NCBI GenBank assembly: GCA_021234155.1
Contig: JAJEKV010000053.1
Location: forward strand, 1,373,307-1,437,306
Length of the DNA: 64,000 nucleotides
Source of the DNA: Isoetes taiwanensis
Taxonomy: Eukaryota > Streptophyta > Lycopodiopsida > Isoetales > Isoetaceae
Direction: 5' to 3'
The position numbers were made by a program, and so were the translations under genes. Below, one piece after another: positions 23,261-33,888 of the stretch. The stretch's first letter is position 1, and each line of letters starts with the position of its first letter. A model generated the notes under the pieces. It was not told the DNA's origin. It saw only the letters and a list, made by a program, of their open reading frames with translations, and made no database searches.

Positions 23261-25135
23261 TGGCCTAGTAGGTTAAATGTATGGACGGTAACATCCATAT
23301 TGGGATTAGAAGGCATTGCCGGATATTCTCGAGAAAAGGATTGCCCCAATATTGAGCTAAGCGTCAAGGATTGGGAAGGAAACGCATAGGAGCGACTAAA
23401 ATTATACACGATTGTTAACAGCCATCCAACGTATTGAAACCACTTGGTGAGATTGATCTCCTCGCTAAGAAGGATTCATTGCTAGGATAATTGTTGACCA
23501 TGTATAAATCTAGTACCTCCAGAGGAATAATCCAACCGAAAGAAAAGAAGTAATCTAACAAGTCCGGCCAACTTGTTACGATGGCATCAATTCGATTGGT
23601 AGGAATATTCCAAGAGTTTAAATAACTAAGAAAGGGGGAATCTCTAGAATATAAAAGAATAATACATGTAAGGTACATCTAAAAAAAAAAAAGAATTGTA
23701 GTAATCAAATAGTCTTTTGAGACAAAAGGAATTGTCATGATGACAAAACCTTGTGGTTTAGAATCGTTCTAACTAAGTAGGTAACCCATAACTATATTGA
23801 AATAAACGATAACATAATATGTGCATCCATCTTAGATGGTTAGATATGTTAGCTAAGGCTAGTAAAGTAATGCGCGAAGTAAGAAGCGTATAACCTCTTA
23901 AGGGGAGAGAATAGATATGACGTTGTGTACAACGTCATTGAAGGGGTGCAGGACCATTTTCTTTTCGAAGAAAGTGGGAGGGCTCAATCTTATGATTGAA
24001 CGTACTTGCATCGAATCGACCGACCCGTAGAATAGAGTTCACTCCGGCAATGGCCGAAGCGAATAGAGGGTAACATTCAACGTGCGAGACTCAAGTAGTA
24101 GCTAACTACACCAATGAAGTGGAGCAAAACTATGGGAGCAATGCAACGACCAAGTCATCTCCAAATTACCCGACGCCGGCTCAATGGGTGGATGCGTTCT
24201 AGCCTTAGGTAAGGTGTGCGCACGTATTATAAGCTTTAATGTGTCTTATTGATAAGTTAAATATAGATCCTAATAACTGCATAGAAATTGTTGTACGTAT
24301 ATGTATCATAGAGAGATAAGTTAAATAACAACGATAATGTGAGGTAGCATGTTAATAAATCCTTCGCAAGGATGCAATTCCTTCCAAGGATAGCTATATG
24401 ACCTCGGGATCCTTATAAATATAAATAGAAAATAGAATTCGGATATACTTAAGTGCATCTTAGGGATATACTTCCAAGGGTAATGCAGGACCCAAGGAAG
24501 AGAATAAGAAGCACATCTAATTCTTGTGTATGATAATTAAAAACCTTGTCTATATAACAAGAGGTCTAAATCAGGGTTATTGTTTAAATAATCGCGATCT
24601 AAAAGTTGTTAAATATTGTAAAGCTTAGAATAAATATAATTGTACTATCGGAAGTAATGTATCCGATACTATGATAATGTTAATTCATAAATATTGCCTT
24701 AGGGTAATTATGTTAATCACATGCATTAAAGGAGCCAGCAAAAAAAAATCAGCTCAGGCATGTCGATTTGTGTTTAGATTAGTTTCATGTGTAGTTAAGA
24801 TTAATCCACGATGCAACCTATGCTTGGTATGGGTTGCATGCGTTTCTTACCCGATGATGAGACCACTACTGTGATCTCTAGGGCGTGGTGTAATGTCAAT
24901 GTAGGCATGACCGCTTTTCGCTTGGATGAGTGGAAGGTAGATTAGAAAGTCTACTGCTCCACGGAAGTAGACGACCTCGAGAAAAGAGGTCATTCAGAAT
25001 GCATTGATAGGAAAAAGCATCTCTAGCCCCATATATGCTTTGATAGGAGGAATCATTCCTTCCGCCCCATATCGGGAAGGACCCTATCCTCCACGCCGGG
25101 CAACTAGGGTGTAGGCATGAGCGGCATATAGGCAT
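23261..25135. other. AT-rich intergenic DNA, no feature recognised
   Basis: No ORF of note on either strand and no terminal repeats seen. Short poly(A) tracts occur at about 23680-23692 and 24739-24749. From about 24890 the sequence becomes GC-richer and leads into the tRNA-like tandem units. Confidence 0.45.
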
Positions 25136-25790
25136 GCAATGTGCAATGCCTTATCCCTATCCCCTTGACCAACTGGTAAAGGGGCAATTGCTTAGTGATA
25201 GGTCCCTTCTTAGGCATCTTCTAGACCACACACCCTTGTGTGCGTTGCATCTCCTCCCCTTGACTTTGCAGCAGCCCTCTGCCAAGGGTACTTTGGAGGT
25301 CCTTAGCACATAACCCATAGGGATTGCATCCCCCGAGGATCGAACCCTCGCTCTGATACCAATGCAATGTGCAATGCCTTATCCCTATCCCCTTGACCAA
25401 CTGGTAAAGGGGCAATTGCTTGGTGATAGGTCCCTTCTTAGGCATCTTTCTAGACCACGCCCTTGTGCGCTGCATCTCCCCCTTGACTTTGCAAAGCAGC
25501 CCTCTGGCAGCCAAGGTACTTTGGAGGTCCTTAGCACATAACCCATAGGGATTGCATCCCCCAGGATCGAACCTCCCCGATACCAATGCAATGTGCAATG
25601 CCTTATCCCTATCCCCTTGACCAACCGGGTAAAGGGGCAATTGCTTAGTGATAGGTCCCTTCTTAGGGCATCTTCTAGACCACGCACCCTTTTGCGCTGC
25701 AAGGCATTATGGCGCTTGTCTCCACGTACCCACAATGGAAGAAGCATCCTCTTCCTAATACCGAGATTAGCCATGCATTCATGTAGATAG
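25136..25790 (-). repeat. Three tandem copies of a tRNA-like (SINE-like) unit, minus strand
   Basis: GCAATGTGCAATGCC occurs at 25136, 25364 and 25588, giving a period of 224-228 bp. On the minus strand each unit reads ACCAGTTGGTCAAGG (box A/D-arm-like), then GGTATCAGAGC, then GGGTTCGATCC (a match to the box B consensus GGTTCGANNCC). Box A to box B is about 58 nt, longer than in a normal tRNA. The downstream part of each unit (about 130 bp) is not tRNA-like. This layout fits a tRNA-derived SINE or a tRNA-like internal promoter. The GGTATCAGAGC piece also equals part of the usual plant retrotransposon primer site for initiator tRNA-Met, so an LTR-element origin is the main alternative. The third copy is shortened and has a damaged box B. 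Confidence 0.6.
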
Positions 25791-25894
25791 GTGGGTGGTC
25801 ACCATATAACCAAAATTTTATTAATAATTAAAATGGTAATAACGTAGGGTCCACCAGAGGCCAATAGAGCTCCTGAGGGCAAGGAGGTCGAAGC

Positions 25895-26235
25895 TATGAA
25901 GACTTGCAAACACAAATTTTGTTATAATGTGTTTGCAAGGGATGAAGAGTACCTTAGAAGTGTAAATTTTGTATGAAATTGATAAACTTAAATGTTGTAT
26001 TAAGTAAGGTTAATAATTACCTTATGTGATTAAGTTATGAAGTGATAAGTTAATTGGATAATGAAATAGTACAAGAATGTCTTAAACATTACCTTAGAGT
26101 AATTCTAATAATTAACATAGTAAGTATGTAATTATAGATATTGTAAAATTAATGCGAGGATTTTTAAGGTGCGAAGACTTGCAACACAAATTTTGTTGGA
26201 ATGTGTTGCAAAGAATGAAGAGCACCTTAAATAAT
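25895..26235. repeat. Two related AT-rich units each with a strong hairpin
   Basis: Unit 1 hairpin: CTTGCAAACACA (25903-25914) pairs with TGTGTTTGCAAG (25928-25939). Unit 2 hairpin: CTTGCAACACA (26178-26188) pairs with TGTGTTGCAA (26202-26211), inside an outer stem AAGGTGC (26166-26172) and GCACCTT (26222-26228). The flanking 'aaattttgtt', 'gaagagnaccttaa' and 'aaatgttgt...taagtac/attaccttat/gt' phrases show that the units are tandem relatives about 275 bp apart. Each lost or gained one base in both arms at once, preserving pairing. Confidence 0.65.
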
Positions 26236-26741
26236 AATTGTATATGAAAGTGTTAACTTGTGATAAACTAAATGTTGTGATAACGGAGACTAATAAGTAC
26301 CTTGTTTTAATAGAAGTTAAATTGACAAGTTATTTGATAATGTAATGCATGCAATAATGATTTAAAAAAATATTACCTTAAGGTAATCTTAATAAATGTG
26401 TAAGTATTATAGTAGTATATCTGATGCATCAGCTGATTGCGTGTTAGGAAGATTCCAAGGTGGGGAGACCCACGATCTTTACAACATCATTTCAAGGGGA
26501 GAATGTGACCTTTCCAAGACAAAGATACCGGCCCCAGCATCGGGGCATCGCGATCGCCTTGCCAAATGCAGACATTACCACTCGACCGACGCGGTAATGA
26601 TCGCGTGTAGCGGTGGTAGCCCTTCAGGGGCAACTTGCAAGGAGTGTGCCTTTATTAATGTGCATTTACCCATGTGCACATTTACCTAGGTGCACATTTT
26701 TCCCATGTGGACACTTTATGCCAAGTGGGCCATACCCAAGT

Positions 26742-27877
26742 CGTATTTTTTTAGTATTCCTACGGTCGATTGGCCACACATTCATATTTTTTCAGAAATG
26801 GTTGGCTACGCCCGGTAGGATAATGCTCATGCCCCCGACCCTAAGGGTAGTGGCCAGTTCAAAACACCTAATTTGTACATTTTACTCGCTTAGTAGCCAA
26901 TTCGATATTTACTAAATTCAATTTGGCGCCAGGGTGTGGCCAATTCGATTTTTTGTACGTGGGAAAAAACTTATCGAGGTAGCCAATTAGAACCTAAGGT
27001 AAATTTTAATGGGTAAGGGGGTGGCCATATTACATCTCGACCACATGTCCATCTAAGAATCGCCACTTATAGTCCTCTAGGATTAGGGTTTCATATATAT
27101 TTTTCAATTTGACTGAGCTAGCATCAGAAACCGCCCTTTCATATAGGTTTAGTTTATTCTACCTTGTCGAGCCTGTGTTTTTCCTGTTCTTCTCGTATGC
27201 ATTTGTTTCGTTATTCATGTGAATATAAATATAAATGGGATGTTAGTCTCTGAATATGAATGGGATGATAATTTTAATATTATATTTTATTGTCATTTGC
27301 AGAGCACTCCCAATTTGTATTCACGATTTGGTTGAGATGGAGATCCATTCCCATCTACAATCTAAGCTTTAGCTTCATCAATTCAGGTTAGTTTTTACCC
27401 TATTCAGTTGTGCAAAATTATTCAGATGTGCAAAAGTTGTTGTTGATGCCAATCATCAAATTTATGCAGCATGGAGGGGGCTTCAAAAAAGAGAATAAAT
27501 GAGTCCTTGGGACCTGGGCATCAAGAACAGGCCAAATTGAGGGTCTTGATGAAGGCTATGAATTTGCAGATGATAAGGACTATGATCCAAAGCAATTTAA
27601 ACGTATTATTTGGGGAAGACGCCTAGGTGGTTGTGGCCAACGTCGTGTTTTCACTACTAAAGCATGTTCCTATCTTAACCAACACAAATTTGCTCGTAGC
27701 CAATTTGTTAATGTAGCAAAATAAAAATATCATAGTTGCGCCAGTTCAGTTATGCCATCTTAGCAAGAAGGTGCAAAATATCACCAGGCCAAACTACGCC
27801 AAGTTATTTATTCTACATGGCCAGTAGCCAGTTGTTTCTGGCCCTATAAAAATATAGGGCGCTTAAAAAATACCCTG
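26742..27877. mobile_element. hAT-like non-autonomous DNA transposon, 1,136 bp, nested in copy B
   Basis: Flanked by an exact 8-bp direct repeat ACCCAAGT (26734-26741 and 27878-27885). Copy A carries the equivalent uninterrupted site near 15345-15360, so the insertion is directly visible. 8-bp target duplications are typical of hAT. The right terminus read inward is CAGGGTATTTTTTAAG, a hAT-like end. The left terminus CGTATTTTTTTAG matches it apart from three missing bases (AGG). Both subterminal regions are rich in (T/G)GCCA(A/G)TTC motifs (about 26775, 26855, 26890, 26938, 26982 on the left; 27740, 27825 on the right), as expected for transposase-binding repeats. It carries no transposase domain that I recognise. 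Confidence 0.8.
27531..27723 (+). pseudogene. Short open frame inside the hAT-like element, unrecognised
   Basis: A frame of about 63 codons without an ATG runs to a stop at about 27721-27723. It contains EGLDEGYEFADDKDYDPKQF followed by KRIIWGRRLGGCGQRRVFTTKACSYLNQ: an acidic stretch then a basic, Gly-rich stretch. A splice-acceptor-like 'tttatgcag' precedes the region (27464-27472). It could be an exon remnant of the parent transposase or a captured host fragment. I recognise no family. Confidence 0.3.
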
Positions 27878-30800
27878 ACCCAAGTGTGCAATTAATGTGC
27901 ACATTTACCAATGTACACATAAATGTGGGCACACATTTCCATGTGGGCACATTTTGCCACCTAGCCATTAAAGGCAAGTGGGCCCATTCCCAATTATCCC
28001 ACATGCCTAAAGGGGATAATTGGAAACCCTAGTCTAACCCCTTGCCTATTTAAGTAGGAGAACCCTAACTTGGCCATTTTTCGTTCCTAGGGTTTTAGAG
28101 CTATGTTTTGATCAGCCCTGGGGTCAAACCGCCTCCCACTGCCTCGGCGAATTTCCCCATTAGTTTCCCTTGATTCGAGCAGTTTAGCAGGATGGTTGAG
28201 CTCAGGTCAGGAGGAGGAACTCAAGGATCAGGTATTTCGTCAATTTAATAGCCTAAACCATCTTCTAGTCATTAAATCAGTAGGTTTAGCCTATTAAATT
28301 GCCCATAGCAGCCCTCTAGATCTCTAAATACCAGACTCTAACTAAAGAACCTAACTCTATGATATAGATTAGATCTTGTTCTTTAGTTCTTCTCGTGATG
28401 TATATGGATGATGTATCTCTATGAACTCCTTGTATTGGGAAGGGGTAGAGACCTAAAGCTTGGTAGTAGATGCTCTAGATTAGCCTCTCTAGCACACTAT
28501 AGATTCGGCCAGGTACAAGAACCCCACCGGTTGTGGGTGAAGGGCGAGGCCGGCTAAGAAGGAGGTTCATGTTCTGACTCTTGAACGATCCCTCTGGTGT
28601 GTAAGGCCTACCGGGGATCATTGTGACTAGGTCTAATGGCTTACCATCGAAAAGGGTAAGGCATGGACTGGATAATCTCGTGAAGTGGTGTACACTTTCC
28701 GGTGGGTTCACGGGATGCGGGCAAAGGCCCTCTAGTCACCTTGAGTCAAGCATGTAGATCTCTCTCGAGGGAGTGATCCCTACCTGCCCCATCTAACCGG
28801 AAGATGAAACCGGTGAATAGCCCTTTTTGGCTATGCATCCCGTGAATACGATCGTCCCGGACACCTTTCACCCTTACTGCAAAGTGTGCAATTGGAGGGG
28901 GATGGAGTGGACAACCCTAAGCCATGTTCTTATGCCCGAAAATCCATTGCCATGAATTACATCATGTAATGAACTCGGAGACCAAAGCCGGGCGATCATC
29001 CCTATGAGTCCGAGCCTTGGGTAGGATTTCCCATATGTATTGTGTTGATCTTTGTCTATGCAGATGTGATGGACCACCCCTTCGAGGTGGATATGTGATG
29101 TTATTGTATACTTGACATGTATGTTTACGCTTGCGGGCACTAGGTAGGCCCCCGAGGGAGACGGGTAAATGACCCCTTCACTCTTCCCAATCGAACCCGT
29201 TACGGTTGCGGTGTTATGTGGAGGGCCCCGTGATCGGGCATGGAGCTGGTATGGGGATGAACTCGCTTGTATTGTGGTGATTGGAGTGCACCGTGATACA
29301 CAGTAGGGGACGCCACGTAAAAATATGTAAAACATGCTCAAGAAATATGCCAAGATCGGCAAAAAATCTGATATACAATGGAAAATCAAGAATATAGTGG
29401 GTTTGGAAGGCAAGCATGAACACAACGCAGTGCCTAGAAGGCTCAAGACCGACGTTGAACCGAATAATTCGACAAGAATAAGGCTCAACTATTTATGTCT
29501 AGAACAATGGTCCGGATTGCGCCACTTCTATGGATGCTATCACGCCAAATGTTGCCTATTCAGAACCCGTGTGATGACCATATTGTACACATGAGTATAA
29601 TGGTCGCCACACCATCCCTCTCCACGAAAGCGATGAGTCGTAATCGATTGGGCTTGAGTAGTCCAAGATCGGCAAATAATCTAATATACAATGGGGAATC
29701 AAGAATACAAAGGGGCAAGGGCAAGTAGGAACACAAGACAAAGCCTAGAAGACTCAAGACCGGCGTTGAACCGAATGGTTCGACAAGAATGAGGTTCCTC
29801 TACTCATATCTAGACCACGCCATATCTATTCATATCCTCGATGCAATCATCCCAAGTATCGATATTCGTGTAATCCATGTGGCGAACATATTGTAAATAT
29901 GAGTATAATGGTCGCCACAGGATACTAAGGCAATTAGTAAAGCGTCATACACCGTGATTCTTTCCTACTAAATATAAACAAAAGTCGCATACACTCCTGT
30001 AGAAATCCCCCCATCAGGATCCCATCGACCGCATCGGCCCTCAGTCTATCCCGCCAAGACTCTGGGGTCCCATATAGTGCGGAAGGGGACACGGAAGGTG
30101 TCTTATGCCGCCCTTCTCCTATGGGCTCCTATCACGCCGAAGCACAAACATCATCGAACTAGCAATAACAATACATCACACTACCCCGAAGGGTAGCTCA
30201 TCCACATACCCATAGGTGCAAAGAACATAATCATATGCCATAAAACATGAGAGCTCCTACCCATGGCTCCGACACATAAGGAAGTCGACTGACTGGATAG
30301 GCCTCAAAGATAGAGCAGACTGAATCATGACAGTGGCGGGGCTGGCATAAGACAATGGCTCGGGTTGACCACTCCATCCGCCCCTCCTGTGCATACTTTG
30401 CAGATGGGCTCCATCAGGCTCTGGCATGACTCTAGCCTTCCGGATACGCAATCCCATGGCATCACCCATCGGGACTACTCCAGGTTGCATCTCCCTGGTC
30501 CGTCGAGGCAGGAAGGGTTGCATCTCCCCCTCCCGGGATCTCCTCGGGCGGCTAGAGAATCGTGGCGACACACGATTCGTACCCGACTGAACCCCCCAAA
30601 ACAAGAGCCAAGCTGACGCAACTCTTGAGAGGCAGGGCGGCACCATTGCCCCGGGAGGTGTCGGACCCATGCTCGGCCCACACGAAGTGACCGACCATAA
30701 GCCTAGCCCACTATGGGATCCCCCGTAGCCCCCACTCGGCAGGGATCCTCCCTCCGCATCGCCTCTAGTCCCGTTGTGTAGTGCTGAGTCACATCATAGC

Positions 30801-31607
30801 CTCCATAGCCCGGTGGGTTCCTATGCACAGGCCGCAATTAATAGGAACTAAGGGATCTATACTAGGAGCATACTACATATGGCCCTAGGTCTCTACCCCC
30901 CTTCCCAATACAAGAGGAGCAAACATGATCAACCAACATCCCATAACATCATATCATGATAATCATAATAAGAACATCTACCTAATCATACATATCTAAC
31001 TAACAGTTAGGGTTCTTTGATTAGGGTTCAAGATGTTCAACAAGGGTTCTAGGATGGCTCTACTCAAGATACAACATACAGACCCATCTGGAGTGCTAAC
31101 TTCCAGATGAACTACTATGACTCTACTCCACCTACACGCTCCGGCGCTTCCTCCCATCCCCGGTGTCTCCATTGCTCCTTGGCCGAGTTAGAGTCGTGGG
31201 TGCTCCCTCTATGATCATACACACACTGCCAAGGCCAAAATATGCTACTTACGAACGATGCTTGAAACGGGGTTTTGAAAAGGTGAGTGTTCAGTGTGCT
31301 AGAGTCGAGGAAAAGAGGTCTAGGGTTAGGGTTTAAGCCAATATAGGTGAGGGTCCACATGGGATGACACGTGGCACCACTAGGATTGGGCCGTGTGGCG
31401 GTTGCCCAATAGGATAAGGCCATGTGGAAATGGGCCTTATTCTAAGGTTATCTAAGTTAACAATTAACTTAGATATGTGCCCCTTGCCACTTTCTAAGGG
31501 ATACAAGGCTACCAAAGGTCGACTTGTATAGTGGCGAGTCCGTGAATATATTGTTTTGGCGTATATTCCCTGGAACGTCACATACACGATACAACATGAG
31601 CACTCTT

Positions 31608-31812
31608 GAATTGTTGGAGTTAAAGAAACAACTCCAGAACTCCTAGACAGGCTCATAAGACCTAGCATCTCTATTTTTGGAGTGCATATTCTATTCATTA
31701 AGAAATAATCCTGAATTGTAAAAGTTACAGAAACAACTCCAACTCTTAGAATTAGGGCTCATAAGACCTAGTGTCTTTGCTTTTGAAGCACCCATCCTAT
31801 TCATTAAGAAGA
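31608..31812 (+). repeat. Tandem duplication of about 105 bp within the gypsy RT N-terminal region
   Basis: 'gaattgttggagttaaagaaacaactcc...ctcataagacctagcatct...attctattcattaagaaa' (from 31608) is followed by a second version from 31713. Translated, both encode a (K/L)-KQLQ...LIRPS...ILFIKK segment, a piece that occurs once in gypsy RT. The first copy runs into a stop, so the duplication broke the gene or came after it was broken. Confidence 0.7.
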
Positions 31813-32344
31813 AAGATGAAAGCTTACGGATGTGCATTGACTATCATCAATTGAATAAGTAGATCATTAAGAATAGGTATGCCTTGCCTAGAGTAGACGG
31901 CCTCATGGACCAGCTCCAAGGAGCAAAACTCTTCTCCAAAATTGACTTGTGATCGGGTATCATCAGATTCGAATCAAAGAGGAACATGTCCATAAGGCGA
32001 TTTTCAGAATTTTCGTGGGACTTATGAATGATATCTTCCTCAAGTTCCTCGACGACTTTGTAATCATGTTCTTTGATGACATCTTGTTCTATAGCAAAAC
32101 TTTGCAAGAGCATTTCCTACATTTGAGAAGAATCATTGGGAAATTGAGGAAACATAAACCTCTACTAAGTTGTCAAGTGTCATTTACCAGCATAGAAGAG
32201 TATTTGGGGCATACTATCTCAACGGGGAGTATTTCCAATGATTCGGCAAAAGTGGAATGGCCGACTCCAAAGAACATCCATGACATGAAGAGCTTCCTCA
32301 GTCTAGCAAGCTACTACAAAAAATCCATGAGGGACTTCACCAAA

Positions 32345-32589
32345 GACGCGACATCGCTAATGCCTACCGTTGTTCTTCGCTTGCTCTTGCCAAGCGGCAG
32401 TTGATATTTGAGTCCTATTTGAGTGTGTTGTCTTATGCATAGGCTGGTGGTTCTATTCAGTGGATCATGATTATCCTCTGAAATTTTATTCCCGCCTCTG
32501 CACTTGTATCTGGGTTTCGGCTTGATGTTTCAATAAAGTTTGTCGTTCTTAAAAAAAAAAAAAAAAAGGGGGATGCGACATCTGTTATG
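32345..32589 (+). mobile_element. 3' tail of an L1-type LINE inserted in gypsy pol, with target-site duplication
   Basis: About 200 bp (32363-32567) ending 'caataaagtttgtcgttctt' plus a poly(A) of 17 (32551-32567). It interrupts gypsy pol. The 18-bp flanks GACGCGACATCGCTAATG (32345-32362) and GATGCGACATCTGTTATG (32572-32589) match at 14 positions and represent the target duplication. It is severely 5'-truncated and has no coding domain. Confidence 0.75.
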
Positions 32590-32910
32590 GACATCATCAA
32601 AGCTCAGAAGATAAAAATTTAGAAAGATCATTGGGAGTGCAAAGTTCAAGAAAAGCTCAAGGAAGTATTGGCGATGACACTAGTGCTCACTCTCCCAGGT
32701 CTTGAGAAGGGTAAGTTGACAGCAACAGATGCAAGTAAGATTGCAGCCGGCTCAATTCTTATGCAAGAAGATAGAGTAGTCGTTTATAACATTCAGAAGA
32801 TGGACGGCGCTGAGACGCGCTACTCAACGCATGATCAAGAGCTCCCCCAAAGAGGTGTGAGAACTTTAAATGTATGGAGGCATTATTTGATGGGAAGAAG
32901 GTTCTAATTG

Positions 32911-33684
32911 ATATCGATCACGAGCCTCCAACATATTCCACGCAACATCACCTCAATTTGATGCAAAAGAGGTGGATGGTGTTCCCGAAGAATCACGATT
33001 TGAGATATCATACAAAATAGGAAAGCTTAATGTGGTTGAAAGAGTTTGAATTATCTAATCATGTTATATTACAAGACCTAAGATGCAAAATACATGTCTA
33101 GAGTTTAAATCTCGGATTATCTCACTTAAGAGGGAAGCAAACTATTAGCCACAGTTGACATATCATTTTCCCGATTACAGTTGATTAGTATAAGACTTAG
33201 GGTTGCTGTGAAATGCTCTCATCACGATTACATTTTATGGGGCATAGAGAATACCATCGGTATAGTTAAGCCTTAGATTGGAAATGAGTATATATTTATA
33301 CTTTTAGAATTGAATGGTGGACAAATGACATCTTGCGACATTAAAATATAAACAAAATTAGAATGGTCACAAATCGGTTCGGGGCTGAGATGGTTATAAT
33401 AACGGAAAGAATGGAGCATTAGAGGATGGCCAGGATGGATCTGTCATGATCGAATCTTTGCACGGGTTGTCAGATTCAAGAGAGGACACCAACATGTAAT
33501 GTTCACATGAAAATTTTTGCGAGATAAAATGTGAATAGATGAATTGTGATTTCATATGAAGAGTAGCTCATTAAAAGACCATTGGTAATAATTGATATCA
33601 ATATTTGTATTGACTCATGGTCATTTTCTTTTATTAGAATAAGTTGAAGTTGAGTTGTTCTAGAGTAGATTTATAATCTCCACA
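32911..33684 (+). repeat. Probable LTR sequence of a Ty1/copia element (left boundary not defined)
   Basis: The right edge is well placed: the sequence ends ...CCACA at 33684, and a tRNA-Met-type primer site follows directly (TAGTATCAGAG at 33686-33696, one mismatch to TGGTATCAGAG). A gag start codon lies at 33715. Upstream, 33040-33684 is AT-rich, LTR-like sequence without ORFs. I could not find a matching second LTR, so the start (TG...) is unknown; 32911-33040 may still be gypsy-derived. Confidence 0.45.
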
Positions 33685-33714
33685 TTAGTATCAGAGGAAA
33701 TTAAGCATTTCACC

Positions 33715-33888
33715 ATGACTAGTCGATTTAGAGTTTCATTGCTTAATGCTATAGAAATATACAAAGGAGGCTCAGGGTTTCAAGTCTGGAAGGAGGAGGT
33801 GAAAAATGTACTTGAAACTGAAGATCTTTGGAATTTGATAGGTTCTGAAGAAGACCAACATGTTACAGTGGTCATGTCAGTGATTTGA
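33715..33888 (+). pseudogene. Ty1/copia gag N-terminus, forward-facing fragment
   Basis: ATG at 33715, 31 nt after the LTR edge, encodes about 50 residues with a copia-gag-like start: MTSRFRVSLLNAIEIYKGG, then FQVWKEEVKNVLETEDLWNLI (the usual F-x-x-W-x-x-x-(M/V)-x-x-x-L-x-x-x-x-LW block). The frame stops at 33886-33888, where the sequence switches to minus-strand integrase. The rest of this gag appears at 34755-35360 on the opposite strand, beginning where this fragment stops, which points to an internal inversion. Confidence 0.7.

Larger units (their letters stand above)
26504..31582. mobile_element. Long non-coding repeat, copy B, with terminal inverted TGTGAC(G)TTCCA ends and a nested insertion
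   Basis: Begins TGTGACCTTTCCA at 26504 and ends TGGAACGTCACA at 31571-31582, an inverted version of the start of copy A (TGTGACGCTCCA). The left part equals copy A, interrupted at 26742-27877. A promoter-like CTATTTAAG lies near 28046-28054. The right end carries inverted relatives of left-part sequence: 'ggtctctaccccccttcccaatacaag' at about 30890-30913 is the complement of the segment at 15893-15917 and 28430-28452. 'gttagggttctttgattag' (31007-31026) is an inverted cousin of the segment near 28345. So the element looks like a very long, diverged inverted repeat around the two 310-bp units. No coding capacity was seen. Confidence 0.6.
31608..32910 (+). pseudogene. Ty3/gypsy pol remnant: reverse transcriptase and RNase H fragments
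   Basis: The RT core is recognisable although stop codons and a deletion break it: LGLIRPS...[24 protein letters not shown] (31760-31860), YALPRVDGLMDQLQGAKLFSKIDL (31880-31950), GYHQIRIKEEHVHKAIFRIF (31955-32015), then after a missing segment LMNDIFLKFLDDFVIMFFDDILFYSKT (32022-32100; FDDI in place of the usual LDDI). Next is EYLGHTIS...W-PTPK, and in the second half (32670-32907) the RNase H start ATDASKIAAGSILMQ and YSTHDQEL...WRHYLMGRRF. A LINE tail separates RT from RNase H. Protease, integrase and LTRs are not seen here. Confidence 0.85.

Noticed and set aside
25136-25360. Genuine tRNA gene
   Set aside because: The box A to box B distance is too long and no acceptor stem or complete cloverleaf can be drawn. 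The sequence is only tRNA-like.
25221-25774. Overlapping minus-strand ORFs of 129 and 139 codons
   Set aside because: They run through the tandem tRNA-like units and are open only because the 226-bp units repeat; their peptides simply repeat the same segment.
28874-29488. 204-codon minus-strand ORF
   Set aside because: It lies in long-repeat copy B, and the matching stretch of copy A (16.6-16.95 kb) has different frames and stops. No recognisable domain.
31571-31582. TGGAACGTCACA as the start of a gypsy LTR belonging to the pol remnant at 31.6 kb
   Set aside because: No primer-binding site or second LTR was found next to it, and it mirrors the end of the long repeat. I treat the gypsy remnant as a separate, neighbouring element.
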